Positions 1-12,013 of a stretch of DNA of 64,000 bases are shown here, one piece after another. Origin of the DNA: Tyto alba. Lineage: Eukaryota; Chordata; Aves; Strigiformes; Tytonidae. The first letter of the stretch is position 1; the number at the start of each line of letters is the position of its first letter. Location of the stretch: the NCBI RefSeq assembly GCF_018691265.1, contig NW_024881296.1, forward strand, positions 7,099,427 through 7,163,426. Reading direction: 5' to 3'. The position numbers were made by a program, and so were the translations under genes. Below the pieces are notes generated by a model that saw only the letters and a program-made list of their open reading frames with translations, did not search any database and had not been told where the DNA came from.

Positions 1-2567
1 TTATAATGTCAATGCCTAAGAAAGTAACTAAATGAGATTTGGCAGGATCTTATGTGGCACATTTAACTGGCATGAAAAATTATCAGAATATTTAAAACTG
101 ATAAATTTTGCCAGATTTGAAATGGTACCACATGCTTATTCAAGTCTCTTTAAGGAAATAATTGCAGACAGGGTTCAGATTTCATGATTTCTAAGTTAGA
201 AATTTTACATTTAATGTAACACCAAGAACAATTTAATAATGAGAAAATGATTTCTAAATTCATTTAGTTATTTAGGTATATGATATGTATTAATGCTGCA
301 TACCAGTCCTTCCTGACTCGAAATTACTATGTTCTAGTCAGAATAACTCATTACTGAAGCTTGGCATCTTGGCATCTTCTTGTACAGTATAGATTCTTTA
401 TCACGAAACAACAACTTGTTGACTTTCATCATGTGAATATTTTAGAGTTTTTCTGGCAAGGAACCTCAAAACATCAGGCACTCAATAGCCACTAAGTATC
501 ACTTCAATCAAAGCTCCTTATTTCTTTGGGCTTTTTGTAAACTTTAGCCTTTGGTCTAGAGAGGAGTGAACATTCATATGCCAGAATAAATTGGGAACAT
601 ACAGATTGTTCATTTCTATATTCAAATTAGGTCAATCATTCAATTTGCATCTACTTTCTACTGTCATTATAGAGACAAACTTCTAGCCACACATCTTTCC
701 TCCATAATCCATACTAGATTTCACTGAAAACTATGAAACTATTAGAAAATTAAATCAAAACACTAAAACAGTCTTCACTCTGCTGAGGTTGCAAAATTTA
801 ATATAGATTGCAAACATTTAACACACTGTTATGCAAAATGAACATTATTCTGGTGACATTACTAATCCTCTAGATCATGGTTCATATTTTTAATTTCATG
901 ATACTTCAACCAGTCATCACCTTCAGTTGCCAAGCATTACATGTTTTGTATTTGCTTGATTAATAAACTGAAAGCATCAAGTACATAAGAGGATTAAAAG
1001 CATAAATGGATCGCATGCCAGTTCTATGCACAGCTTTCTGTTTATGTTCAAGTAATTATCTCATAATAAGCAGCACTTAAGATACATTAATATTACATTT
1101 TGCCTGGTGACAGCCCATTTCATAACAAGATTGAATTTTCAGAATTGATCACCCAAAATAAAAATAAGTGCTATATACTGTTGTTTCTCAAAATTAGGAG
1201 TTGATGATTAAAGAATTACTTTGGTCAGTTCAATGGACAATCTCCATTTCCAATTCTGAGGAAATACTTATAGTGAATTTGGAAAATATTCAGGTCATGT
1301 TAAATAAAGCAGCACTCTATACTGCCTAGAACATACTGCCCCTCTGTGCAGTGTGTATTATGTATTAGATTAACCTAAGCTCACTCTGGAGCTCAAACAG
1401 GAAAGACAGAGTACAACAGACAAACTGTTAGATTCAGAACTGACTGCTTCTAATAACCCTTCATTGTTTTACCAAAAGAACTGATAAACACAGAAGAAAA
1501 TAAGGACATCTGGCAAAATGAATTTTCAGTTAGAAGTCCTCCTCAAAGACAACACTGAACAAAAGTAGTAAAATATACATACAAAACTAGCTTAACAATC
1601 CACCCCAAAAAGCAATTCTCTTCCTCTGTCTACATTTACTTGGTTTTGAGCAATTGTTACGGTCACAAGAAAAGACAGAAGAATTCTGGTAGACACCACC
1701 AATGTTAGATGCAATCACTACAGTCAAAACTGAATTAACATTAAAAAACTAATTATACCACCATCATAATCAATAGGATCCATCAGCTGATTCAACTTCA
1801 ACAGATAGATACTGACTTTTGCTTAGAAAGTGCAATCTTCACTTTAAATTAACATTATTTAAAAACATGGTTTTAAAAATTGATTTAAAAGCCATCACAA
1901 GCCTGTCCTCCACAAAATATTCAGAAGCTATACATTTAATCGCTAGCTTTGAATTAAGGAGATTCACTTTATTGAACTCAAGAAGCCTCACCATTTTCTC
2001 TCCAAATTTAAGCCATATGAATATCTCATTGCCATGCAGCTTATTCAGTAGTCTCAATCATAATTTCGGTTGTTTGAACTCAAAAGCATTCTATTAAGAC
2101 TACTGCAAGTTAATCAGAAAACATTATTGTAAAAAACAACCCAAAATTTTAGATGTAGTCTTAATACATCATATGCTTTTGTCTCCTTACCTATATATAA
2201 TATTAATAAAAGATTAGATGTATTTTCGTTTGTATTCAGCATTTTTACACATTGAAGTGCAAATACAGATTGTGATAATCAATTCTCACCAACATTAAAA
2301 GTTTAGTTATAATAGTTCTCTCACTCATCTAAAGAGAATCTTCATAGACCGATAACTTTTTTCCTAACCTGCGATGTATTTTTAAAATAATTTGATTAGA
2401 AAAGGAAATCTAATTTTCTCAATGAAAACACACAAGTAGCTGCAGTACCAAGAAAGTGAACGTTTTGCATTACAGATCCAGCTTTATTAACATTGCCTGC
2501 AAAATATTTAAGATTATTTATTTTCTTAAAATTAATAGTCTTTAAAGAAAAGTAATTTTCTACATAC
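1..2567 (-). other. SIPA1L2 intron after codon 596 (partial)
   Basis: Noncoding sequence from the donor at 2567 to the window edge. It is AT-rich and unique-looking. I see no SIPA1L2-like exon on the minus strand, no CR1 and no RNA gene. Short open frames around 1.8-2.1 kb on both strands overlap one another and resemble no family, so I treat them as chance. A 9-bp tandem pair (CTTGGCATC) sits at about 360-377. Confidence 0.75.
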
Positions 2568-2756
2568 CCCTTGTTCATCTAGTTTAAGCAGTTGATCAGG
2601 TACTTTGGGTGAGTTGGAAGCCTGCCTCAGACACTGAATGCTCAGCTCTGGTATTACATACTCTAGTACCTCTTTGAGAGGCAGACCTCTTGCTGTGCCA
2701 TGCCGGGCAGTGGATGGTATAGCATCTTCTAAAATTGCTCCTCTAAGCGTAGTAAG
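2568..2756 (-). CDS. SIPA1L2: SIPA1L2 third coding exon (codons 534-596)
   Basis: A 189-nt phase 0/0 exon encoding 63 residues from [20 protein letters not shown] to LLKLDEQG. This is the conserved SIPA1-family segment immediately N-terminal to the Rap-GAP catalytic domain, which in the human protein starts at about residue 596. The acceptor is a clear ...TTTACCTTTACTGCAG and the donor is GGG|GTATGT. The continuation expected in this family (a LSFQHKIGILYCKAG-like sequence) was not seen between base 1 and 2567, so the next exon lies outside the window. The Rap-GAP core, PDZ domain and C-terminal coiled coil are therefore absent from this sequence. Confidence 0.95.
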
Positions 2757-4145
2757 CTGCAGTAAAGGTAAAACACACAAAACATTTTTAGTTCTAATAC
2801 TACAATGACTTTTAAAGATACAAAATTCAGGTTTTAGCAAAAGCATGGGAAAAAGAATGGGAAGAAAATGTTCCCTGGTTTTATTTTTTTTAAGCAGTAA
2901 AAAGATTACTAAATAACTTTTAAAGAGGAGACAGGCTCTTATTGTCTCAGTGACAAATATATTTTTTGTTTAAAGAAACTCACTGATTACATCATTAACT
3001 TATTCTAATTCTGAAGACTATTACTTTTTAAGGAAAAAATACTTAACACAAGAGGAGAAAACTAAAAAGTTTTAATTTTAAAGCCATACTATCCTAGCAG
3101 ATGCAGTAGTTGAATGTGAGGTTGGACAGGTGACATAAGCCACCGCAAATGACACCTTCATTTAACCCATCCACCTATTTTTTAAATCTTGCTGCTTCAT
3201 CTTCATTGGATTTGGCAAGAAGCGAGTGATTTCTTACAAGTGAGTCAGCTGAATCACCTCTCTGCACATAGATACAGAGACATTCCTTTTTTTGGCAACA
3301 AAAGAAAAAACTAGTCTCCCTCCCCACAAGTTTATATAAATCTGTTTCTGTATGTATTTGGAAAAGCATATGATCACAGAGTTATTAAGAGGTCTAGATA
3401 ACACTTATGTATGTCTTATTCCCAATAAAGAGCAGTAGTCCCAAGGATTATGAAAATTTATATTTGCTTGCTACAATAACATTCTGTATTTTCATACAAA
3501 TCAAAGCTAGTTGCTGTGATAAAGAATAAATTAATTTTCAAAAGATACTAATTCACTTGAAATAGAAGTTATGAGATATGTCCTTGCACAATGACCACAA
3601 GCTAGCTATTCTTCCAAATAAGACCGCTATTTTTATCAACATATTAATATTCCTTCCAAAAATCGTGTATGTAAAAGTATATAAAAATGTCTCATGGAAA
3701 AAAAAACTTCTGAGAAAGTATTCTGAAATGAAACAAAAGATACAGATAAGTCATAATACTAGCTTTCATATTTTTCCTGTCCCTTTTCCCCTACATTTCT
3801 TAATCGTTTACTTCTATCATTAGAAACCTAAGATCAAGCAGCTTGATCCAAACTTATCTTCAGCTTTGTTCTTGTCATCTCTTCCCTTGCTTGACCCTTG
3901 CAGTTCTCTTCAGCCAACTTACCTCCTTTTGGGTGCCCACTCAAAAAGAGAAAAGTCTTATGCAGTATAGAAGAGGAAAACTTTGTTCCAGGAGCAATTA
4001 CATTTACTAATGGTACAAGAAACATCCCTTTCCCATTAACAGATTTATTTTCAAAGTTAGCAACATATCCACAGACAAATAACTAGTATCCTAAGCCCTA
4101 AGTTAACTTTGCCATTCCTTTGCAGAATTACTGAAGGAACATTAC
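2757..4145 (-). other. SIPA1L2 intron between second and third coding exons
   Basis: A 1389-bp intron bounded by GT (4145-4144) and AG (2758-2757) on the minus strand. It holds no recognisable repeat or secondary gene. Short open frames at 3.2-4.1 kb are uncharacterised and likely fortuitous. Confidence 0.85.
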
Positions 4146-4279
4146 CTCACTTGTCCTGAAAACTATACGATAGTTGAACTGAGATCCTTCTTTCTCCTTG
4201 ACATCTTCAACCTTCTCCCTCCGAATGCTGATTGCTACAGGTCCAAGATTTTCATCTATTCCAAAGTAGTTCTGATGCT
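4146..4279 (-). CDS. SIPA1L2: SIPA1L2 second coding exon (codons 489-533)
   Basis: A 134-nt internal exon found by translating the minus strand between splice sites; it is too short to stand out as an open frame. The single G left by the upstream exon joins AG here to make Glu489. The exon encodes 45 residues that begin [20 protein letters not shown] and end YRIVFRTSE, matching SIPA1L2 just before the Rap-GAP domain. The acceptor follows a pyrimidine-rich tract (TTCTCTCTTCACTCTTGTGC-type) and ends AAAAG. The donor is GAG|GTAATG. The exon ends in phase 0, which fits the next exon. No frameshift or stop is present, so the gene looks intact. Confidence 0.95.
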
Positions 4280-4724
4280 CTTTTGCACAAGAGTGAAGAG
4301 AGAATAATGAAGTATGAGTGTCCTAGAAAATGTTCATCAAATCTCATTAAAAATTTCTGCAGCCAGAAAAAAAAATGTTATTTTTAATTAAGTTCTGAGA
4401 TCTGCAAATACCCTGGCTTGCAATCTTCTGAGCTGCACAGTAAGTATATAAATCACAAAATACTGGCTTTGATGAGCAGAATGGTCACTCATATCACATA
4501 ACCCAAATTACTGCAACTGCTTTTACTATGAAATAACATAGAATTATTCATTTTGCTTGATGCTACACGAAACTACTTTGGAGAAACTATATCTACAGTA
4601 AGTCTCCAATGGAAGCTAACAGTCTTCAAACAAATAAGGTGCTGTGTAGTTTCCCTCATTTCATTCAATTCATTCCAATTTAAAGCTCCACATTCAAAGA
4701 AGCAACTCCATAATAACAAGTGAA

Positions 4725-6500
4725 AACTGAGGCTAGTAACTTTTCAGTCTTTAGTGACCAGTTAAATTCATCCTTGAGCCAACTGGCCCAGTCTGGGAGA
4801 GTAAGACACTACCAACAGAAGAGGAAGAGCACATTAAGAGACCATTTAAGCAGACTAGACACACTGAAGTCCATGGGACTAAACAGGATACATGTTGAGG
4901 GAACTAGACAGAGTCACTGTAAGGCCACTCTTTACCACCTTTGCAAGGTCATAGTGAATGGTTACATCCACCTTTAAAAAGGGCAAGAAATAGGGTCTGG
5001 GAAGCTACAGACTAGTCACCATAAACCTCAGTCCCCAGGGAGATTAAAGAACAAATTCTCATGGAAGACATTTCCAGGCACGTGAAGGACAAAAGGACAC
5101 TGAAAACAACCTGCATAGATTTACCAGATGTAAATCACACATGACCAACCCAGTTGCTTTTTACAATAAGATGACTGACTTTAAGGATGTGGAAGGAGCA
5201 ATGAATGTCACCTACTTGTACATTAGCAATGCTTTTTATGCAGTCTCCCATAGTATCCATGTAACTAAACTGAAAAGACATGGTTTGGACATGCGAATTA
5301 CAAGGTAGACATTAACTGGCTGGAAAGCTGGCCTCAAAGGACTGTGATGAGTAACATGAATTCCAATTAGTGCCCAGTTACTAAAAGGTTTATCAAAAGT
5401 TGATAGTGGAGCTGTTACTGTTTAATAGTTTTTTAAATTATCCAAATGATGGAATGGAATACACCCTCAACAAGTTCAGGTACATGACCAAGCTCAAGGA
5501 GAGCAATTCACGTATTGGAGGTTAGGGCTGTTGTTGGGTGCAACAGATGAAGGGGAATAACCATCAGGCTTTTAACAAATAAGTAATATGTACATAGGGC
5601 ATAAACTGAAATGCATAAACCTTGCAGTATTTTACAAAAGCTGGCAAAGGCACTTAACGCATCCACACAGGTAGAGTCCTACAGCTGTAGGGTGTCTGTG
5701 CTTCACCTCCCACTTCCCCTTCTCCTGGAGGCAGCTGCTGCTGAGATGGGACAGCTGAGCTGCACGTGAAACAGCTCCTAACCCACTGAAGTTTTCAAAC
5801 TGACACGTTAAAACAAATTCTCCCTTTGAAAATCTGAGCAAATGGACTGACCAAAACCTTATGAAGGCCAGAGCAGAACAAGCTCATACAACAGCACAGG
5901 CTGGGGACCAACTGCCTCAGGAGCAGCTCTGCAGAAAAGTACTGGGGACCCTGGTGAGCAACAGACTGCACAGCATCCAGCAGAACCCCCTGCAGACGTG
6001 AAGACTAACCACACTCTGGGCTGCACTAGCTGCATACCAGCACGGCAGAAGAAGACATTATGCCTCTCTATTTGGCACTTTTGAGGCCACGTAAGTAGTG
6101 TCCAGTTTTGGACAGAGTGGAACAAGGCTGTCAGTCAACTACCAAGACAATTAGGAGAGGCTGAAGGAGATGAGCTTGTGCAGCCTGGAGAAGAGCAGGT
6201 TAAGGGGGGAAATAATTGAAGAATCCCACTAGCTGATGGAGGGTTATAGAGAAGAGAAAGACAGACTCTTCTCTGAGGTACAGAGAGAAGGGACAAGATG
6301 CAGCCCTTCCTTGAGGGGAATCAAACACTGGAACAGGTTGCCATGAGAGTTTGTAAAATCTCCATCCTTAGAGATGGTCAAAAGCTAAAGGGCAACTGAA
6401 CAACCTATTCAGAAACTACCTTTAAAGGCAGCTTTAAAAAGGGAATTAGAGTGGGTGACCTCCAGAAGTGTCTTCCAATCCAATTTATGCTATAAGTTCA
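4725..6500 (+). mobile_element. CR1-type LINE fragment, sense on plus strand, decayed, inside SIPA1L2 intron
   Basis: Degenerate reverse-transcriptase region of a CR1 non-LTR retrotransposon running 5' to 3' on the plus strand, opposite to SIPA1L2. Recognisable pieces in order are LSRLDTLKSMGLNRIH-like residues at 4.84 kb, a GKKGN/DPGNYRLVSLTSVPGKI-like block at 4.98-5.06 kb, the Gln-His-Gly-Phe/thumb region to 5.3 kb, and the HRLGTDCLRSSSAEK-like C-terminal block from about 5.88 kb. The tail runs through CAGCCTGGAGAAGAG (about 6.18 kb) to a GTGACCTCCAGAAGTGTCTT motif near 6.46 kb. Many stops and frameshifts show it is inactive. The 5.56-5.86 kb part does not fit CR1 and may be a nested insertion or a highly diverged stretch. 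Confidence 0.85.
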
Positions 6501-9500
6501 TATTTTAAATAACAATGAATAGGCTAATTTCTCCTTTTAAGACTGGATTAAAACACACTTTCCTAGCATTTTTGAGCTAGTTTGGTACTTTTTTTTTTTT
6601 TTTTTCTTTTATATAATGTATTTATAGAATGTGTAAGGAAGTTTTTGCAAGATGTCTTTCACTGAGAAGTCATCCATACTCTCAGAATGGATACAAAAAG
6701 ATAAAATTATCTCTACATAAGTGAGAGTCTTATTTGTCAAATCAAGTTTAAGTTTTCAGTAGGCCAGTTTTCATGCTCACCCACTATCTTCCTTCCCCAG
6801 CCTGAGCATTCTACCTGCATAGATGAATTATATCTCATGGATTTCCCAGTATTAAATTAAAACTTTGAGCCTTAATGGGCAAATTTATCAAATGGAACAG
6901 GATTTTAAAGACCAGAGAGAGAGAGAGATTGATTCAGAAGCCAAATACTTTCAGCAACATAAACAGTCCCCACAGCTGCATATTCAGGCTTTGACAAAAG
7001 GTAAACTTCTCAGTTATGGTTTCTATAGCCTTCCATTTTGATGTAAATCTAGAAAAGGGTATTACACAGTTACTAGATTTCTTGCTTGCAGTATTACTGA
7101 GCAGAAAAACGCAAGCTTTGCAGATACCTGCTTATTCCCTGTACAATATGAAAGACACAAACCCAAAGACGTAATTTATGTACATTTAAAATATAATATA
7201 TAAAACAGTTTCTAGAATGGGACTTAAAGAAAATGGAGTAAATTAAAGAATAGCATGGCTACTGATATTCTGGGATTTGGGGAAAACATTTTTAATTCAA
7301 GATTTTTTTTAAGTTTCATAAAGTACAAAGTCATTAAGCTCATCTAAACGTATTTATGTTGATATACAAATATTGACTGAAGAGAAGAAAGTAAGTCCTG
7401 TTTGCTGGCTGATTAAAGAGAGGTGATAAAATGGTCCTCATTTTGTACTTTTGCATTTTGAGGAATAATCATCAACTTTTCTTCTAATACAGAAGTCTGA
7501 CATACAAAACTGAGTTAACACCAAAAACTTGCTAAGACCCTACATTTCTTCTAGGACATTTTTTCAGTTTCATATAAGCAGATGGATAAAATAACATATT
7601 AAGAACAAGCATCCCTCAAATAAAAAGCACAGCAGTAATAGTCAAGTTTCGAGGTATTATGAAGATAATTGCACAAGGTGAAAAGGGCAAATCATTGATA
7701 ATAAAAGCATATTTCAATTATCTTTATTAAAAATCATCATAGCTTTTTTTTCCCCTCTTATCCATTTTGATTCCATAAAAATATAGTTCACTAAAGGACA
7801 CCATTAATAAAACTATGAGATAAAATAAAATATTCCATCTTTTACAAACGTTAACTGAAAACTGAGAAGATATTTTCCATAAACATTAACATATTTTACA
7901 TCAGTCATGTTGGATTGGATGTTAACAATAGTTACAAAGCTTATAAATATGCAGTATAAAACTACAGCTCATTTCAGAAGATACTGAATTCCAAATCTCG
8001 CATTTCTTGAAAGGGAATAGAATAATTAGTGCTACACATGCCAGGGTGTTTCTTCCATGCATCTTAAAACAGAAATAAAACTTGTATGCTGACAAGTGCC
8101 AATTATAAAACTCTGAATTAAATCAAATATTCAGAAAGTTATTTCTTTTTCATAGATATCTTGTTAAAGGCAAAGAAAATTGGTGGCATTACATATGTCT
8201 CTATACAAGTGACTATTGTTTTCTAAAATTTTTATTTCATCCTTCCACAATTATTTTGCTAAACTCAACTCTGCTATTAAATCTACAATTTAATGATCAG
8301 CTAGGACAGCTCACTGTCATGGAAGAGCATCAAGTAAGACTCAGTATGCATATAAATGTCACTTTTTCTTATACGGGAGATCAGCACAGCAGCAAGACAT
8401 TTTGGCACCCAAAGCAAAATGCCTGTGTTTTTTCCTCTATCCCCAATAAACATTGCTTAGGTGAGAACTGTGTTCAGCTGGAAGTAATCTGGAGATTCCT
8501 TACATGCTTGATCCCTTGAGATAGTAGGTACTGAAAATTAAGTTTTTAGTTTCATCCACATTTGCCCTCACTTGCTATCTATCTCATAAGAGCCATGCAA
8601 AGCAGATTTCTCTCATGCAGCTTCTGTTACAGCTCTATAGAAAGATAATAGAGAACAGGGCATGACATATATCATTGTAAAGGTGAGAGGCTAACAATTC
8701 ATTACTGGATATTAAATGTAATTACATCATATTTACTTTGGAAGAACTCTATCTACACAACAGTTAGTAACTAGGACAATAACAATTCAAGTTGCCTAGT
8801 ATTATACTATGTGGGATAAAACTCTCAGGTACTATTTTTTAACTTTTTAGTACTATATCAATATAAGTATACTTCACTTTTAGTCATGAGATAATATATA
8901 CATAATAGCAGAATAGAAGTTAATTAAAACTAATTACATTCGCATCAACTTTCCAGAAAGGTCATTAGGTTTGTTTATGGTATATTATTTAAAGTGGTTT
9001 TGAGTATTTTTTGTATTTTCATTTTTTAATCCTTCTGACAAGATTTTTCTTAACAAAAAAATGTTCAGAATCTGTAACTCATCCATGATAAAAGCATTTC
9101 ACAAAGAAGCCTTCTTTCATTTGACTTAATTGCTGTCTTTTTTTTTTCCCCTATACTGCCACCACCTTTGTCCATTGACAATCTTCCATTCATTTCCATC
9201 TATGCCAATCTTTTACTCTCTCTACCCCTCAAAAAATAAGCCACTCTTTTGTTACAAGTTTCCCTTCATTCTCTTCCACTCTGACTACCTCAACACTTTT
9301 TTATACTTTACAACCTGCCTAGCTTAAAAGTCATTTTGAACCTCTGAATTTACTGCCCATTCCTTCATTAGCTCTGGGTCTTTTTCTTCCTCTTCCATGA
9401 TAGATCCAGATTCTTTTCTTCCTTGCCTTTTAAATACAGTGTTTATACAGCCAATATGTTCTAGGTGTCTACCATTTTATGAAAACAAGTACTGTACTGG

Positions 9501-10459
9501 ATCTTCTTTCGAGTCCCTTCTTAACAGTCACAGGAGGAAGCAGTACAGCACAGGGCTTATTTCCTGCTGTTCAAATATAGTTAGAAAGCAGAGGAAGTAC
9601 AATTTCAGGAAAACTCAGGCAGTAATAAACAATCTTTTAAGGACAGAAGCACATTTTTTTTTTCTTTTAATATCAGCAAAAAGACTGAGCTGTAATTCAT
9701 AATACAGAAAGGACAAGAACAAGCATTTTGGGGTTCTTCCCACAAAACCAGATATTTCACACACATTGCACAATGAAATACTGACTACAGACAGCCAAAG
9801 TGGAAACAGTTTATCTGCATAACAATTCATGCCAAGATAATTACTCTGCTGAGAAGAGCACCCTGGCACTTTGCAGTGTGAACATATCCTAAAAGAATAG
9901 GGCAAAAGGCTAGGAGAAAGGCATAGAACAATATTCTCTAAGCTGAAAAACTAAATATCATCAGAAGCTCTCTGTTTAAGGAGTATGTATATCTGTATAT
10001 GGAATGAAAGACCCCCAGAGACACCTGAAGACAGTAGAACCTAGAAGAAGGGAGTCAATAAGTCTCAATAATAAAACATTCTCTTTTGGAGGCACCTTTT
10101 AGGAAAAATTATTTCCACTCTGGGTATCAGTATTTCCAATGCATTTACTGCATATAAGTGTCTTTTCCTCCTGCCCACAGAGAAAGTTTGGTTCAAATAA
10201 GTTAGTTTACATAGTAATTTAAATGACCCTACACTTAGTGAATTTAAACAAGTATTGCATAACTTTATACACAACCCACTGGTTGTTGAATATCCCTCTG
10301 GGAGAGCAAGAAAAACGGGCTTAATTTTAGTAAAAAATTTCAGGATCCCCTGTAATACTTAGGTCTCTCTACAAAGAAGAAGGGGAAAAAATAATTTTTA
10401 CTAAGCAACTTAAATCTAGTGCATGAATATCTCAGAACAGTTACATTAGAAAAATTTAC
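6501..10459 (-). other. SIPA1L2 intron between first and second coding exons (right part)
   Basis: Remainder of the 6180-bp intron (4280-10459). It is AT-rich with a T run at 6589-6607 and an (AG)n microsatellite at 6914-6928. The 9.12-9.60 kb part is pyrimidine-rich on the plus strand and gives moderate open frames there (65 and 101 codons), with no resemblance to a known protein. Nothing else is recognised. Confidence 0.75.
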
Positions 10460-11924
10460 CTTTTCCATAGAAGAACTTGCGGTAATAATATGCTCCAAGA
10501 TCAATGTGTTCTATGATGTAACGCTTCACTTTCTCTCTGTGAATGGACTGGTTTTCTCTTGGTACTTCCAGTACTGAAACACCAGCATTTGTGCAATGGG
10601 AACTCAGAGATGACTCAAAAGAACAACTTTCACCTGAAGAAAAAGATGCTGAATTTGCCCTAGAAAGTGCAATCCGTCTATCTCCTTCTCCACCAGTTTC
10701 ATTCCTGAAGTAAGGGCAACTCAATACTAAATCATTGCTTTTCCCATCACCCTCATCAGCATCTAAATTCTCTTTTGAATTGAGGTCCTCTTTGCTTCCC
10801 AAAGGAGATTCACAGTTTCCTGTTTGGCCTGCTGGCATCTGAGTTTGTGATGCAGCTGAAGCCCCAGTGGTTATATTTTTTCTTTTTCCTACGTTTACTC
10901 TGGTAGCCATTGCTTCATTTATGTTAAACAAAACGCTCTGAACATCATAATGTGCAAAACATTTCTGACAGTTCCAAGAACGAACATTTCTGTCAAGTCT
11001 ATCATCCAGATCAGATGAAAACTTGAAAGTTTCATGCTCACTTTTAACTGTTCGCAATTTTCTAAATAAAGATGTTTCCACTGCTTCTGATTTCAGTCTC
11101 CTCTTGAAAGATTTCTCCCTGTCTCGACCAATAAGTAGGGCACTATCCATATAATCCAAGCCAGAAATCCTGACAAATTCTCCCCTGGAAATCTGCGCAG
11201 CAGCATGTAGACTTGGAGAAACTGTAGGATCACAGTGGAAAAACTCAGAAAATCCAAATGGAGCAAGGGTTTTATGTTCAAAATTTTCTACTCGGTATCC
11301 TCTTAGCATTGCAAAAAAATTTTCTCCAGACAAGCCTTGTCTATCAATTGAAGAGGTACTACCATATTCTCTGTGAAGAGCTGCTCCAGTATTTGGGTTA
11401 ACAGCATTCTGGTCTAACACATCTTCAGCATCAATATCACTTATTGTCACATCACTGTTGCTTCTTTGCCTTATGGGATGAAGCCCCCTTTGAGGGGAAT
11501 GTACAAAAAGATCTCCAATAGAGTATTTTCCCTCCGTAAATTCCAATTCTAGCTCTTCTTGCTGTCCATCACTTTGGTCATTTTGTCCATTTGGAAGTAC
11601 TGAGCCAACACCTTCGTAACTGGTTGGAGGTCTGTTTTCCCAAGCAGCTTTACTCAGCTCTTTAGAACAATCCTTTTTAGGAGGCCATTCAGATACCCTT
11701 GCTCTAACACCCATCTTAGGCACAGCTGGTGTACCATTTGTTTGATTATTTTCAGTTTTGCTAGATGCATTTAAAGAAACAGGAGGACCCATGCTACCAT
11801 TCAAAGCTTTAAGTTTTCTAGCAAAATAATCATCAGATTGCATGCTTCTTGAAGACTCCCTGAACTTGGAGGAAGTTCTACTAACTTTGTGCTTATCTTC
11901 TTGCAAAGATCTTTGATCACTCAT
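10460..11924 (-). CDS. SIPA1L2: SIPA1L2 first coding exon (codons 1-488 plus 1 nt)
   Basis: N-terminal part of signal-induced proliferation-associated 1-like protein 2, a RapGAP of the SPAR/SIPA1L family that in known relatives inactivates Rap GTPases and is found in neurons and at synapses. I recognise it from long near-identical stretches to vertebrate SIPA1L2: MQSDDYFARK (28-37), GTPAVPKMGVRARVSEWPPK (64-83), HSPQRGLHPIRQRSNSDVTI (142-161), the DIDAEDVLDQNAVNPNTGAA block (163-182), LHREYGSTSSIDRQGLSGEN (183-202) and REKVKRYIIEHIDLGAYYYR (463-482). The paralogue SIPA1L1 shares only the RQRSNSD and HREYGSTSSID core. The exon is serine-rich with basic RxxS sites and looks largely disordered, with a C-x2-C pair at 319/322. 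The start is firm: an in-frame TGA sits three codons upstream of the ATG and G is at -3. The exon ends at a GTAAAT donor (10459-10454), leaving phase 1; reading on would add a short intronic tail. Confidence 0.97.
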
Positions 11925-12013
11925 GTCCAGTCAGTGGGAGGGGAACCGCTACTATTGCATAAATTTACTGTTACTTCTGTTATTACATTGTCTTTTATGG
12001 GCCAATAAACTGG
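11925..12013 (-). other. SIPA1L2: SIPA1L2 5' untranslated sequence, boundary uncertain
   Basis: Sequence directly upstream of the initiator ATG. It must be transcribed for at least a few tens of bases. Two candidate minus-strand splice acceptors can be read. A nearby one (AG at about 11953-11949) has a poor, purine-rich upstream tract. A better one lies about 90 bp upstream of the ATG (AG at about 12014) after a T-rich run ending TATATCCAG. Known SIPA1L2 genes have a noncoding first exon, which I cannot place here. RNA reads would decide the boundary. Confidence 0.4.

Noticed and set aside
10446..10459. Open frame of the first SIPA1L2 exon continues to 10446 (492 codons)
   Set aside because: A GT donor at 10459-10458 and in-frame joining to the 4279-4146 exon show that the last codons are intron read-through.
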